64,000 nt of DNA from Nocardioides albus (GTDB lineage Bacteria > Actinomycetota > Actinomycetes > Propionibacteriales > Nocardioidaceae), in contig NZ_BMQT01000010.1 in assembly GCF_014648255.1 (NCBI RefSeq), positions 62,001 through 126,000 on the forward strand. Reading direction: 5' to 3'. The notes beneath the pieces were generated by a model. The model saw only the letters and a list, made by a program, of their open reading frames with translations. It made no database searches and had not been told where the DNA came from. This document shows, in pieces, positions 34,027 to 42,606 of this stretch. Within the stretch, counting starts at the first letter, position 1. The number at the start of each line of letters is the position of its first letter. The position numbers and the translations under genes were made by a program.

Positions 34027-34488
34027 TCAGGACAGGAGTTCGGCGTAGTCCGCCGGGTCGAACCCGGAGTCGTCGAGTACGTCGTTGAGCGAGACACCCT
34101 CGAGCTCGGCCAGGACGGCCTTCGCGACCCGGCGGTCGAGGTCGGTCAGGACTCCTTGAATGCTGGCGCCGACCGGGCAGGCGGGGTTCGGGCCATGGAT
34201 GCCGAGAACCGGATCGTCTCCCTGCAGGACCTGCCACACCTGGGCGAGGTTGACCACACTCGGATCAGCGTCCAGCTCCCAACCCCCGTGAGCACCGGGA
34301 CGGGACCGCACCAGGCCGGCCGCGCGCAGCGGCCCGAGCACCTTGCGCACATGGACCGGGTTGACGGCAGTGCTCCCGGCCAGCTCGTCGGAGCTGACCG
34401 GTGTCGTGCGTCCCACGGCCGCGCAGGAGGCGAGATAGGTCAGGACATGGACGGCCACGGCGAAACGGGTGTTCGTCGGAGTGGCCAC
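34027..34488 (-). CDS. Rrf2-family regulator without Fe-S cysteines
   Basis: 153 residues from a GTG with GGGGGT upstream. The winged helix is seen in TRFAVAVHVLTYLAS, VSSDELAGSTAVNPVHVRKVLGPLRAAGLVRSRPGAHGGW by key residues. Only one Cys (NPACPVG) lies in the usual cluster region, so an IscR/NsrR-type Fe-S centre is not possible. It resembles redox or electrophile sensors such as HypR/YwnA. Divergent from an NmrA-type reductase gene, with a palindrome in the 94-base gap. Confidence 0.88.
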   Translation of the reverse strand: MATPTNTRFAVAVHVLTYLASCAAVGRTTPVSSDELAGSTAVNPVHVRKVLGPLRAAGLVRSRPGAHGGWELDADPSVVNLAQVWQVLQGDDPVLGIHGPNPACPVGASIQGVLTDLDRRVAKAVLAELEGVSLNDVLDDSGFDPADYAELLS

Positions 34489-34497
34489 ACCCCCATC

Positions 34498-34527
34498 TTG
34501 CCTTATTGCCATCGTTGTGGCTACATT
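34498..34527 (+). promoter_or_regulatory. Divergent Rrf2/SDR promoter with palindrome
   Basis: TTGCCT (34498-34503) and TACATT (34522-34527) are 18 bases apart and could drive the SDR gene. Within the spacer, GCCA (34508-34511) and TGGC (34518-34521) form a short palindrome around TCGTTG, part of a longer imperfect dyad. This is the expected place for the Rrf2-type protein to bind and repress. Confidence 0.5.
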
Positions 34528-34582
34528 TGCAGAACCGTCATCACCATGACTACGAATCCCGTCTATCGATCGGACCACTCTC

Positions 34583-35425
34583 ATGACCATCGCCATCACC
34601 GGAGCCTCCGGCCAGCTCGGCCGCCTCGTCGCCGACCAGCTTCTCGAGACCGTCGACCCCGCTGAGGTCGTGCTCCTCACCCGCGACCCCGCCAAGCTGG
34701 CCGACTACGCCGCGCGCGGTGCTGACATTCGCGCTGCCGACTTCGGTGAGCCCGAGGAGCTGACCGAGGCCTTCGCCGGCGTCGAGCGCGTGCTGCTGAT
34801 CTCGACCGACGTCGTCGGGGCCCGCGTCGAGGGCCACCGCGCTGCCATCGACACTGCTGCGAAGGCTGGCGTACGCCACATCGCCTACACCTCGGTCCCC
34901 GGACCGACCCCGGACAACCCGGCAGGCGTCGTCCCGGACCACGCGGCCACCGAGGAGGCGCTGCGCGAGAGCGGGCTGGCCTGGACCATGCTGCGCAACA
35001 ACCTCTACGCCGACATGCAGGTCGACGCCATCGCCCAGGCCGCGACGAGCGGACAGCTGGTCACCAACATCGGCGACGGCGGCGCTGCCTACGTCACCCG
35101 CGCCGACTGCGCCGCGGTCGCAGTCGGGGTGCTGACCGGCGAAGGACACGAGGGCCAGGCGTACGACGTGACCGGCCCGCAGGCCTACACCGCGGCCGAC
35201 CTGGCCGAGCTCGCCGGCGAGCAGTCCGGTACGCCGGTCGCGGTGGTCCAGGTCGACGACGACGCCTACACCGCCGGCCTCGTCGCCGCTGGGCTCCCGG
35301 ACTTCATCGCTCCGCTGCTCACCTCGTTCGGTGCCGCGACCCGGCTCGGCAAGCTGGCCACCGTCACCGACGTCGTCGAGCGCGTCGGCGGCCGCAAGCC
35401 CACTCCCCTGAACGCCCTGGTCTGA
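34583..35425 (+). CDS. NmrA-like SDR, QOR2-type NAD(P)H-quinone reductase
   Basis: 280 residues. N-terminal MTIAITGASGQLGRLVADQL carries the GxxGxxG NAD(P) motif; RDPAKL, YTSVPG and the AYVTRADCA block follow as in QOR2/NmrA reductases. It should reduce quinones or sense NADP state. Paired with the divergent Rrf2 regulator, a common arrangement for quinone or electrophile stress responses. No obvious ribosome site; the ATG is near the predicted promoter (55 bases). Confidence 0.9.
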   Translation: MTIAITGASGQLGRLVADQLLETVDPAEVVLLTRDPAKLADYAARGADIRAADFGEPEELTEAFAGVERVLLISTDVVGARVEGHRAAIDTAAKAGVRHIAYTSVPGPTPDNPAGVVPDHAATEEALRESGLAWTMLRNNLYADMQVDAIAQAATSGQLVTNIGDGGAAYVTRADCAAVAVGVLTGEGHEGQAYDVTGPQAYTAADLAELAGEQSGTPVAVVQVDDDAYTAGLVAAGLPDFIAPLLTSFGAATRLGKLATVTDVVERVGGRKPTPLNALV

Positions 35426-35443
35426 CCCCAACCCCGCCGAGTC

Positions 35444-36484
35444 TTAGTTGACGGCTACGTGGACGTGGTCGTAGTGGTTGGCGGTCGGGTCGCCGCGGTC
35501 CTCCATCGCGCGCCAGCCCTCGTCGGCGCGGACCGGGGTCCAGATGCGCTGATACCAGATGACGTCGTAGACGTTCAGCGCCGAGGCGTGCTCCTGGAGG
35601 AACGCGGCGATCGCGTCACCGAGCTCCTTGTCGTCGGTCATGAAGTCGAGGGCCCTGCCGTCGATGTGCTCACCGTGCGGGTCATAGCCGTAGGTGGTGC
35701 CGGAGGCGACGGCGGGGAAGGCGTTGCAGACAGCACGGTAGAGGTCGACGGCGTCCTGGACGAGACCGTCCTCGACCGAGGCGTCACCGCACGACGAGAA
35801 GTCGAGCCCCTGAGGTGCGTCCTGGGTCGGCGCCGGCGTCGGGGTCGGCGCCGGCTCGGGCTCGGGCTCGGGCGGCGGCTCGGGCTTGGTCCTACCGAGA
35901 TGACCCTCGGGGATCCACGCCGGGTTCCCCTCGAGGACGATCTCCTGTCGGCCACCTTCGTCGCGCCCGGTGTAGTAGACCGCACGTCCGAGCTCGAGGT
36001 GCCCGAGCTCCTTGGCCCGCCTTCCGTACGCCGCGTAGACGGTCACGTCCTCCTGGACGTAGCGCAGCACGGCCTTCTGTGCGCCACCGCTGACCGAGGT
36101 CGGCCGCTCGATCAACGACTCGATCGTGACATCGCTCAGCGCACCTCCGGCCGTCCCGCTCCCCCGCTCACCGCTGCGGCTGACCGGCTTGTCGCGGCCG
36201 GTCACCTCACGGTGGTCGCGCGACCGCCGGATGTCCTCGCGGGTGGTCGGAAGGGACGGCACCGTGGCCTTCGCGTTCGCCTCGACCTCGATCCGCCGCT
36301 GCGAAACCGGCGGCAGCCGGAGACCGGATCTCTCCTCCACCTCGGAGACGACGACGCCGGGGTTCGCGGCGGCCGTCCCGGCAGCCACCGCGCCGCTGGT
36401 CGCGAAGGTCACGATCCCGGCGGTCGCGACGACGTTCTTGGTTCTACGGACAGCTCGATAATCGCCTCTGTGGCTGCTGGCCAC
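35444..36484 (-). CDS. Secreted LAS-type peptidase-like protein, copy 1
   Basis: 346 residues, GTG start. Residues 1-15 carry the SHRGDYRAVRRTK motif shared with copy 2, followed by a signal or anchor helix to about 40. A charged region, an SH3-like segment (VTVYAAYGRRAKELGHLELGRAVYYTG by key residues) and a Pro/Glu repeat linker (200-220) lead to the C-terminal catalytic-type domain. It has H-x2-G-x-A-x-D (His273, Asp280) and HYDHVHV (His340/His342), the zinc-ligand pattern of LAS/M15 peptidases. A role in peptidoglycan trimming is inferred. Confidence 0.75.
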   Translation of the reverse strand: MASSHRGDYRAVRRTKNVVATAGIVTFATSGAVAAGTAAANPGVVVSEVEERSGLRLPPVSQRRIEVEANAKATVPSLPTTREDIRRSRDHREVTGRDKPVSRSGERGSGTAGGALSDVTIESLIERPTSVSGGAQKAVLRYVQEDVTVYAAYGRRAKELGHLELGRAVYYTGRDEGGRQEIVLEGNPAWIPEGHLGRTKPEPPPEPEPEPAPTPTPAPTQDAPQGLDFSSCGDASVEDGLVQDAVDLYRAVCNAFPAVASGTTYGYDPHGEHIDGRALDFMTDDKELGDAIAAFLQEHASALNVYDVIWYQRIWTPVRADEGWRAMEDRGDPTANHYDHVHVAVN

Positions 36485-36534
36485 GGTGCAATCCTTCGTT
36501 CGACAATGTGGGGGGGGATGTCACTACGGCGCCC

Positions 36535-36587
36535 GAGTCAAGCACACACCGGCAGGGGTATCCCACGAACGTCAGCGGACTTTTGCG
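36535..36587 (-). promoter_or_regulatory. 53-nt upstream element of copy 1 peptidase gene
   Basis: This stretch aligns without gaps to 37684-37736, upstream of the copy 2 gene, with 36 of 53 positions identical. On the minus strand it contains GGGATA, an 18-nt spacer and TGACTC, resembling an alternative-sigma promoter. Flanking coding sequence of the copies has diverged far more at this level, so the element appears to be held by regulation. Distance to the GTG is about 50 bases. Confidence 0.55.
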
Positions 36588-36621
36588 AAGTTGTTGCTCT
36601 GCGTCATGGCCTGAAGTCACA

Positions 36622-36655
36622 GGTGGGCCCGGGCTCTCGAGAGCCCGGGCCCACC
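36622..36655. terminator. Perfect 34-nt palindrome, terminator of copy 2 gene
   Basis: Positions 36622-36655 read as one uninterrupted GC-rich palindrome centred on CTCGAG (36636-36641), able to fold as a very strong hairpin 19 bases after the stop of the copy 2 gene. No long T-run follows, as is usual in high-GC actinobacteria. Confidence 0.65.
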
Positions 36656-36674
36656 GGCGTCAGAGTCGGTCGCG

Positions 36675-37577
36675 TCAGTTCGTGGAGACGTGCACGTGGT
36701 CGTAGTGGTTGGCGGTGGTGGACCCGCGGTCCTCCATGGAGCGCCAGCCCTCCGAGGCACGTACGGGCGTCCAGATCTGCTGATACCAGATGATGTCGTA
36801 GAGGTTGAGCTCCGCGGCGTGCTTCTGCAGGTAGGCGGCGATCGCGTCGCCGAGCGCCTTGTCGGAGGTCATGAAGTCGAGCGCCTTGCCCGAGGTGTGC
36901 TCGCCGTGGGCGTCCCAGCCGCCGACGGTCATCGAGGCGACCTCGGGGAACGCGTTGCAGACCGCGCGGTAGACCGTGACGGCGTCGGAGACCAGGCCGC
37001 TCTCGACCGAGGAGTCCCCGCACGCGGCGGCGCTGACGCCGGCGGCGACGCCGGTGGTCTCGGGCTTCTCGTCGCTGAGGTGACCGGTGGTCACCCAGGC
37101 GACCTCGCCGTCGTAGATGATCTCGTCGCGGCCGGCCTCGGAGCGACCGGTGGCGTAGACGACCTTGCCGGCCTCGATCTCGCCGCTCTGAGCGGCGTGC
37201 TTGCCGTAGGCGGACCAGAGGTTGAGCGTCTCGACCGTCCAGCGCTTGAGCGCCTTGGCCGTGCCGGTCTCGACCTGCTCGGGGCCCTTGGTCAGCGTCT
37301 CGACCGAGGAGACCGACTCGCGGTTGCCTCCGTCACGGCTGACGACGGTCTCCCGGCGGTCTCCGGCGACGCGCGCGTCGTCACGGGTGCTCGGCACGTT
37401 GGCCTTGGACGAGGTCAGGGATGCGCCTGCGCTCTTGGCGACCAGGGAGCTCGGCTCCGCGAATGCGGCTCCGGCACCGATTGCGGCACCGGTCGCGAGA
37501 ACGGCGACCCCAGCGCTGACAACTATCGACTTGGTCTTACGGACGGCCCGAGTGTCGCCTCTATGGCTGCCGGCCAC
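36675..37577 (-). CDS. Secreted LAS-type peptidase-like protein, copy 2
   Basis: 300 residues from the GTG giving MAGSHRGDTRAVRKTK, aligned to the start of copy 1. After a signal helix (IVVSAGVAVLATGAAIGAGAAF by key residues) comes a Ser/Arg-rich region, then an SH3-like segment (LNLWSAYGKHAAQSGEIEAGKVVYATG), then the same domain as copy 1: HGEHTSGKALDFM and NHYDHVHV with the H-x2-G-x-A-x-D and HxH zinc ligands. It lacks the long Pro/Glu linker. The tandem arrangement indicates a local gene duplication. Confidence 0.75.
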   Translation of the reverse strand: MAGSHRGDTRAVRKTKSIVVSAGVAVLATGAAIGAGAAFAEPSSLVAKSAGASLTSSKANVPSTRDDARVAGDRRETVVSRDGGNRESVSSVETLTKGPEQVETGTAKALKRWTVETLNLWSAYGKHAAQSGEIEAGKVVYATGRSEAGRDEIIYDGEVAWVTTGHLSDEKPETTGVAAGVSAAACGDSSVESGLVSDAVTVYRAVCNAFPEVASMTVGGWDAHGEHTSGKALDFMTSDKALGDAIAAYLQKHAAELNLYDIIWYQQIWTPVRASEGWRSMEDRGSTTANHYDHVHVSTN

Positions 37578-37683
37578 ACGCAAATCCTTTGCTCGACTAC
37601 ATGGTCTGCGCCCGAGCACCTTCCACGGTTCCAGCGGGTGAAACTCATCGGACTGTGCTGCCTACTGACCCGGGCGCGGCAAT

Positions 37684-37736
37684 GAGTACAGCACACACGC
37701 CAAGGGGTATTCCAATTCCCTTACCGAGTTTTTGCG
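37684..37736 (-). promoter_or_regulatory. 53-nt upstream element of copy 2 peptidase gene
   Basis: Partner of the element at 36535-36587, same length, no gaps, 36 of 53 identical. On the minus strand it holds GGAATA, an 18-nt spacer and GTACTC, then a 5' leader of about 105 bases to the GTG. The most conserved blocks read CGCAAAA at the start and TACCCC followed by GTGTGTGCT. Confidence 0.55.
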
Positions 37737-37813
37737 TTCTTTTGTACCTGTCGAACGACTGACTCCGAGGCCTCCAGACGGCTTACCCAGCCGATCCAGA
37801 CAGGCCCGAGCCC

Positions 37814-38959
37814 TCAGCCGCCGGAGGTCTCCGAGACGTTCTCCGCGAAGCCGCAACCACGGCCGTCGGCGTCGTCGAGCCACCCCTCGGGGAGGACCAC
37901 CTTGTCGCGCGGCGCACCCTGGCGCCCACGCGGCGCACCCAGCTGCGACGTGGGAAAAGGCTCGCTCCGGTCGAGCTTGGCAAGCATCTCGTCGAGGTCG
38001 GCGAGGCTGTTCACCAGCCCGAGGGTGCGGCGCAGCTCGCCCCCGGCGCCGAAGCCCTTGAGATACCACGCGATGTGCTTGCGGATCTCCTTGCAGCCAC
38101 GCTCCTCGCCCATGTGCTCGCAGAGCAGCTCGGCGTGGCGCCGCATGATGTCGCTCACTTCGCCGAGATTAGGCAAGACGTTGACCGTCTCGCCGGCGAA
38201 TGCGGAGGCCAGGTCACGGAAGAGCCAGGGGCGTCCGAGGCAGCCACGGCCGATGACGACACCGTCGATACCCGTCTCCTCGACCATCCGGATCGCGTCG
38301 GCAGCCTCCCAGATGTCCCCGTTGCCGAGCACCGGGATGTCGACCGAGGCTGCGAGCTCCGCGATGGCGTCCCAGTCGGCGGTGCCGGAGTAGGCCTGGG
38401 CGACCGTACGTCCGTGCAGCGCGATCGCGGCGGCGCCGCTCTCCTGGGCGATCCGGCCGGCGTCCATGTAGGTCAGGTGGGTGTCGTCGATGCCCTTGCG
38501 GGTCTTCATCGTCACCGGTACGTCATAGGGCGCCGCCGCACGCACGGCATGCTCGAGGATCTCGCCGAGCAGACCGCGCTTGTAGGGCAGGGCTCCGCCG
38601 CCGCCCTTGCGGGTCACCTTCGGCACCGGGCAGCCGAAGTTGAGGTCGACGTGCGCCACCCCATATTCGGCGCAGAGGATCTCGGTCGCCTTGCCGACGT
38701 AGACCGGGTCGGTGCCGTAGAGCTGCACGCTGCGTACGGTCTCGGCCTCGTCGAAGACGAGCATGTCCTTGGTGTGCTGGTCGCCCTCGACCAGGCCGCG
38801 GGAGGTGATCATCTCGCAGACATAGAGACCCGCACCCTGCTCGGCGCACAGGCGCCGGAAGGCGGCGTTGGTGACGCCGGCCATCGGCGCGAGCACCACA
38901 GGGGTGTCGACGGTCAGGCTGCCGAGCTTCAGAGGGCCGGGGAGGGACATGCCTTCCAT
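37814..38959 (-). CDS. dusB: tRNA-dihydrouridine synthase
   Basis: 381 residues. FMN-binding TIM barrel with PMAGVTNAAFRRLC at the N-terminus, the catalytic Cys in LNFGCPVPKVTRKGGG, then LHGRTVAQAYSG, NGDIW and VVIGRGCLGRPW, all typical of the DusB group. It reduces specific uridines in tRNA D-loops using NADPH. The C-terminal tail is Gly/Arg-rich and variable. The ATG at 38959 is used; an internal Met three codons later is possible. Monocistronic by layout. Confidence 0.93.
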   Translation of the reverse strand: MEGMSLPGPLKLGSLTVDTPVVLAPMAGVTNAAFRRLCAEQGAGLYVCEMITSRGLVEGDQHTKDMLVFDEAETVRSVQLYGTDPVYVGKATEILCAEYGVAHVDLNFGCPVPKVTRKGGGGALPYKRGLLGEILEHAVRAAAPYDVPVTMKTRKGIDDTHLTYMDAGRIAQESGAAAIALHGRTVAQAYSGTADWDAIAELAASVDIPVLGNGDIWEAADAIRMVEETGIDGVVIGRGCLGRPWLFRDLASAFAGETVNVLPNLGEVSDIMRRHAELLCEHMGEERGCKEIRKHIAWYLKGFGAGGELRRTLGLVNSLADLDEMLAKLDRSEPFPTSQLGAPRGRQGAPRDKVVLPEGWLDDADGRGCGFAENVSETSGG

Positions 38960-39001
38960 TGTCCGGCTCGCGGCGCGTCGTACGAAATCAAGCAGTCGGC
39001 G

Positions 39002-39679
39002 TCAAGAAGTCGGCGAGGCGGACGGCGATCCAGAGGCCTTGGGCGCGGCGTACGGCGTCAGGTCGCCCTGCCAGGTGATCGGGTCGAACTCCTCGTACGG
39101 CCGGAAGCTCACACCGACGAGCTTGCCCTGGTCCGGGACCAGCATGACCAGGCAGACGTCGACGCTGGCACCGGGCGCGAACGGCTTGGGGAACGCCTTG
39201 GGAGCGCAGGGCTTGAACGACTCCTTGAATGCGGCGGCCTCGACCAGGTTGCCCTCGTCGTCGAGACCCCACAGCGGCGCGTCGTAGCCACCGAGGTCGG
39301 TCTTGCCATCGTTCTTGATGCTCGCGCGTACGAAGTAGGGCGCTCGCGCCAGCGTCGCCTCGTCGAGCTTCCAGCCCGAGAAGGTCTGCTTGTAGGAGGT
39401 CGACTCGAGCTTGTCGACCGTGATCGCGAGCTTGCCGTCGACGCCCTCCTTGGGCGTCCACTCGACCGTCGCTGTCTCGCCGAGCCGACGGTCGGCGCCG
39501 GGCTCGGTGAGGGCACCCGCGGAGGGCTGGGCCGAAGCCGAGGTCGAGGCGGAAGCCGACGCGCTCTCGGACGCCCGGGGCGCGTTCGTCCTCGGCGCGG
39601 TGCCGCTGCACCCCATCAGTGACATGGCCATGACCGCACCCATGACAGATGCGGCACGTAGGGACCCCGCTCGTTGCAT
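39002..39679 (-). CDS. Lipoprotein with DUF4352-like beta-sandwich
   Basis: 225 residues from the ATG at 39679. The signal peptide ends in a lipobox (MSLMGC), followed by a Ser/Ala/Thr-rich linker (SESASASASTSASAQPS). The rest looks like an immunoglobulin-type extracellular domain: GKLAITVDKLEST, YFVRASIKNDGKTDLGGYDAPLWG and VDVCLVMLVPDQGKLVGVSF. The internal Cys pair may form a disulfide. Function unknown; such domains are common on actinobacterial surface lipoproteins. Confidence 0.78.
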   Translation of the reverse strand: MQRAGSLRAASVMGAVMAMSLMGCSGTAPRTNAPRASESASASASTSASAQPSAGALTEPGADRRLGETATVEWTPKEGVDGKLAITVDKLESTSYKQTFSGWKLDEATLARAPYFVRASIKNDGKTDLGGYDAPLWGLDDEGNLVEAAAFKESFKPCAPKAFPKPFAPGASVDVCLVMLVPDQGKLVGVSFRPYEEFDPITWQGDLTPYAAPKASGSPSASPTS

Positions 39680-39769
39680 GAGGACATCCTGCCGCACTCC
39701 GTCTCCGGATCGTGCGACAGGACGCCCTTTGCGAGGCGACGAGGCGGTAACGACGCCAGCCCGGTCGGC

Positions 39770-41170
39770 TCAGGCGCCGATCAGGCGCTCGGCGAAGTAG
39801 CGGCTCACGCCCTCGAGCGGGATGCGCTCCTGCTTCATCGTGTCGCGCTCGCGGATGGTGACCGCGTTGTCCTCGAGGGTGTCGAAGTCGACGGTGACGC
39901 AGTACGGCGTGCCGATCTCGTCCTGGCGGCGGTAGCGCTTGCCGATCGACTGGGAGTCGTCGAAGTCGACGGCCCAGTTGGCACGCAGCTCGGCGGACAG
40001 GGCCTTCGCCTTCGGGGAGAGCGCCTCGTTGCGGCTGAGCGGGAGCACGGCGATCTTGACCGGCGCGATCCGGTGGTCGAGCCGGAGCACGACCCGCTTG
40101 TCGACGCCGCCCTTGGCGTTGGGGGCCTCCTCCTCGGCGTACGCGTCGACCAGGAAGGTCATCAGCGCACGGGTCAGACCGGCCGCGGGCTCGATGACGT
40201 AGGGCAGGTAGCGCTCGTTGTTGGCCTGGTCGAAGTACTGCAGGTCCTGGCCGGAGTGCTTCATGTGGGTGCCGAGGTCGAAGTCGGTGCGGTTCGCGAC
40301 GCCCTCGAGCTCGCCCCACTCGCTACCGGTGAAGCCGAAGCGGTACTCGATGTCGACGGTGCGCTTGGAGTAGTGGCTCAGCTTCTCCTGGGCGTGCTCG
40401 TAGAGGCGCAGGTTGTCGGGGTTGATGCCGAGGTCGGTGTACCACCGCATGCGCTCGTCGATCCAGTACTGGTGCCACTCCTCGTCCTCGCCCGGCTTGA
40501 CGAAGAACTCCATCTCCATCTGCTCGAACTCACGGGTGCGGAAGATGAAGTTGCCCGGGGTGATCTCGTTGCGGAAGCTCTTGCCGGTCTGGGCGATGCC
40601 GAACGGAGGCTTCTGGCGGGTGGAGGTGACCACGTTGGCGAAGTTCACGAAGATGCCCTGCGCGGTCTCCGGACGCAGATAGTGCAGGCCCGACTCGTCC
40701 TCGAGGACACCGAGGTGGGTCTTGAGCATGCCGGAGAACTCGCGCGGCTCGGTCCAGGCTGCGCGGGTGCCGCAGTTGGGGCAGGCGACGCTCTCGTTGA
40801 GGTCGACCGTGTCCGGGTCGTCGATGCCCTTCTTCTCCGCGTACTCCTCCTGGAGGTGGTCGAAGCGGTAGCGCTTGTGGCACGACTGGCACTCGACCAG
40901 CGGGTCGTTGAAGGTCTCGACGTGGCCGGAGGCGACCCAGGTCTGACGCGGCAGGATGATGCTCGAGTCGAGGCCGACGACGTCGTCGCGCTGCTGGACC
41001 ATCGCCTTCCACCACTGGCGCTTGATGTTCTCCTTGAGCTCGACACCGAGAGGGCCGTAGTCCCAGGCACTCCGGGTGCCGCCGTAGATCTCGCCGCTGG
41101 GGAAGACGAATCCGCGCCGCTTGGCGAGGGAGACGACGAGGTCAAGGGTCGATGCTGGCGGCTTTGCCAC
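39770..41170 (-). CDS. glyS: Glycine--tRNA ligase, dimeric type
   Basis: 466 residues. Class II synthetase motifs are present: GEIYGGTRSAWDYGPLG at the N-terminus, RPETAQGIFVNF (motif 2 region), FRTREFEQMEMEFFV, and the C-terminal anticodon-binding domain with APVKIAVLPLS. A CxxC...CxxC-type zinc-like insert (CQSCHKRY, CPNCGTR) lies near residues 94-140. It charges tRNA-Gly. The gene is in the conserved actinobacterial glyS - zur - uppS - recO backbone. Confidence 0.96.
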   Translation of the reverse strand: MAKPPASTLDLVVSLAKRRGFVFPSGEIYGGTRSAWDYGPLGVELKENIKRQWWKAMVQQRDDVVGLDSSIILPRQTWVASGHVETFNDPLVECQSCHKRYRFDHLQEEYAEKKGIDDPDTVDLNESVACPNCGTRAAWTEPREFSGMLKTHLGVLEDESGLHYLRPETAQGIFVNFANVVTSTRQKPPFGIAQTGKSFRNEITPGNFIFRTREFEQMEMEFFVKPGEDEEWHQYWIDERMRWYTDLGINPDNLRLYEHAQEKLSHYSKRTVDIEYRFGFTGSEWGELEGVANRTDFDLGTHMKHSGQDLQYFDQANNERYLPYVIEPAAGLTRALMTFLVDAYAEEEAPNAKGGVDKRVVLRLDHRIAPVKIAVLPLSRNEALSPKAKALSAELRANWAVDFDDSQSIGKRYRRQDEIGTPYCVTVDFDTLEDNAVTIRERDTMKQERIPLEGVSRYFAERLIGA

Positions 41171-41344
41171 GATGAATGCTCTCTGCTCGATGCGAGCCCG
41201 GCCGGCTGCCGGGCCTCGGGTGCTAGGGGATCTGCGGAAATCCTATCCGCGGTGTCATCTTGTTATGTACGCCGCCCGCGGTGCCAATTTCGCTCGGCCG
41301 AAATCGCTCCACAGATCGGGCGGGTGCCGATAGCGTCGCTCGAC

Positions 41345-42214
41345 ATGGAGCCGAATGCGCGTCGCCTGTGGAAGCTGCTCGAACCGATCCATGCGGTGGG
41401 CTACTTCTCCCCCGAGCCGATCGCCCTGCTCAAGGAGGCCGGCTACCGCGGCTACTGGATGGGTTACTTCGCCGCTCGATCGGCGCCACTGGGAGTCGTT
41501 CCGGCCGAGGTGGTGCACGCGGTCTTCTACAACTTCGCCTTCTCGCACGTCTCCCGGGCGATTCCCGACGCATGGGGGTTCGCGCCGCCCGAGGTCGCGC
41601 ACGCTGCCCGCCGGTCCGGCGCCGTCGCGGCGCTGCGCCGCCAGCTCGGGCCGCTCGCCGACTCCGACGACCTCGCCCGGGCCGCCGACCTCGCCTCGCG
41701 CGCCGCCCAGGCCGCTTCGCTCGAAGGTCGGCCTCTGTACGCCGCGCTCCGCTCGTTCCCCGTCGCCGACGACCCGCTGACCCTGCTCTGGGACGCTGCG
41801 ACCCTGCTCCGGGAGCACCGCGGTGACGGTCATGTCGCCTCGTTGCTCACCGCCGGCATCGGCGGCCGCGAGTCCCACGTCTTCCACGCGCTCGCCACCG
41901 GCATCTCGCCGTCGGTCTACGCCACCTCCCGCAACATCCACGAGAGCGAGTGGGACTCCCTCGTCTCCGGGCTGCGCGCCCGTGGCCTCGTCACCGACTC
42001 CGGCGACTCCCTCACGGACCTCGGCCGGGAGACCAAGGTGGGGATCGAGTCTCGGACCGATGCGCTTGCTGCCGCTGCGTACGCCGCCCTGGATCCGGCC
42101 GAGGTCGACGACCTCATCGAGCAGCTGCGGCCACTCACCAAGTCCGTCCTCGCCTCCGGCGAGATCCCGAGCCAGTCACCGATGGGCCTGAACCTCGACG
42201 ACACCACTGCCTGA
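41345..42214 (+). CDS. SCO6745-type helical protein
   Basis: 289 residues. The N-terminal ARRLWKLLEPIHAVGYFSPE and YRGYWMGYFAARSAPLGVV, the HVSRAIPDAWGFA block and the C-terminal winged-helix-like half (VFHALATGISPSVYATSRNIHESEWDSLVSGLRARGLVT by key residues) match the actinobacterial SCO6745 family. The second half has a MarR-like helix-turn-helix. Function unknown. Divergent from glyS by 174 bases. No strong ribosome site. Confidence 0.82.
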   Translation: MEPNARRLWKLLEPIHAVGYFSPEPIALLKEAGYRGYWMGYFAARSAPLGVVPAEVVHAVFYNFAFSHVSRAIPDAWGFAPPEVAHAARRSGAVAALRRQLGPLADSDDLARAADLASRAAQAASLEGRPLYAALRSFPVADDPLTLLWDAATLLREHRGDGHVASLLTAGIGGRESHVFHALATGISPSVYATSRNIHESEWDSLVSGLRARGLVTDSGDSLTDLGRETKVGIESRTDALAAAAYAALDPAEVDDLIEQLRPLTKSVLASGEIPSQSPMGLNLDDTTA

Positions 42215-42265
42215 CCCGGGCGAAACCCCCTTGTGTGCCACCGGGTTGCGGCTCATGCTGGCGAC

Positions 42266-42598
42266 ATGGCGATGCCAGATCTCGATCCCCGGCTGACACC
42301 GATCCTCGAGTTGGCCGCAGCCGCGGCGGCACGACCGGGCATCGAGGTCGACGAGGCGACCCTGCGCGAGATCTTCGAGGAGGCCGCGATGCTGCTCGAC
42401 CTCGGAAACGTCCTCGACGAGCTCGATGACCACGACTCCGGCAACGTGGTCGCCGGCCTCTGCGCCGACTTGCTCACCGACGATCCCGCCGACAGCATCC
42501 GCGCCCACGCTGAGGTGGCCATGTCCGACGCATCCCTGCACGACCCCGAGGCCGCCGCAGTCGCCTACCGGATGGCTGCTCACGCCCTACGCCTCTGA
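42266..42598 (+). CDS. DUF6457-like small helical protein
   Basis: 110 residues from the ATG at 42266. The sequence is Ala/Asp/Glu-rich and helical: RLTPILELAAAAAARPGIEVDEATLREIFEEAAMLLDLGNVLDELD by key residues, then a VVAGLCADLLTDDPADSIRAHAEV block. No catalytic motif or membrane segment recognised. The family name is tentative. It follows the SCO6745-type gene by 51 bases and converges on the HAD phosphatase gene. Confidence 0.5.
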   Translation: MAMPDLDPRLTPILELAAAAAARPGIEVDEATLREIFEEAAMLLDLGNVLDELDDHDSGNVVAGLCADLLTDDPADSIRAHAEVAMSDASLHDPEAAAVAYRMAAHALRL

Positions 42599-42606
42599 TC
42601 GCGCAG

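Noticed and set aside
36535..37736. c-di-AMP (ydaO-type) riboswitch before the secreted peptidase genes
   Set aside because: Such riboswitches do precede wall-hydrolase genes in actinobacteria, but the expected conserved stems were not seen; the conserved part looks like a promoter instead.
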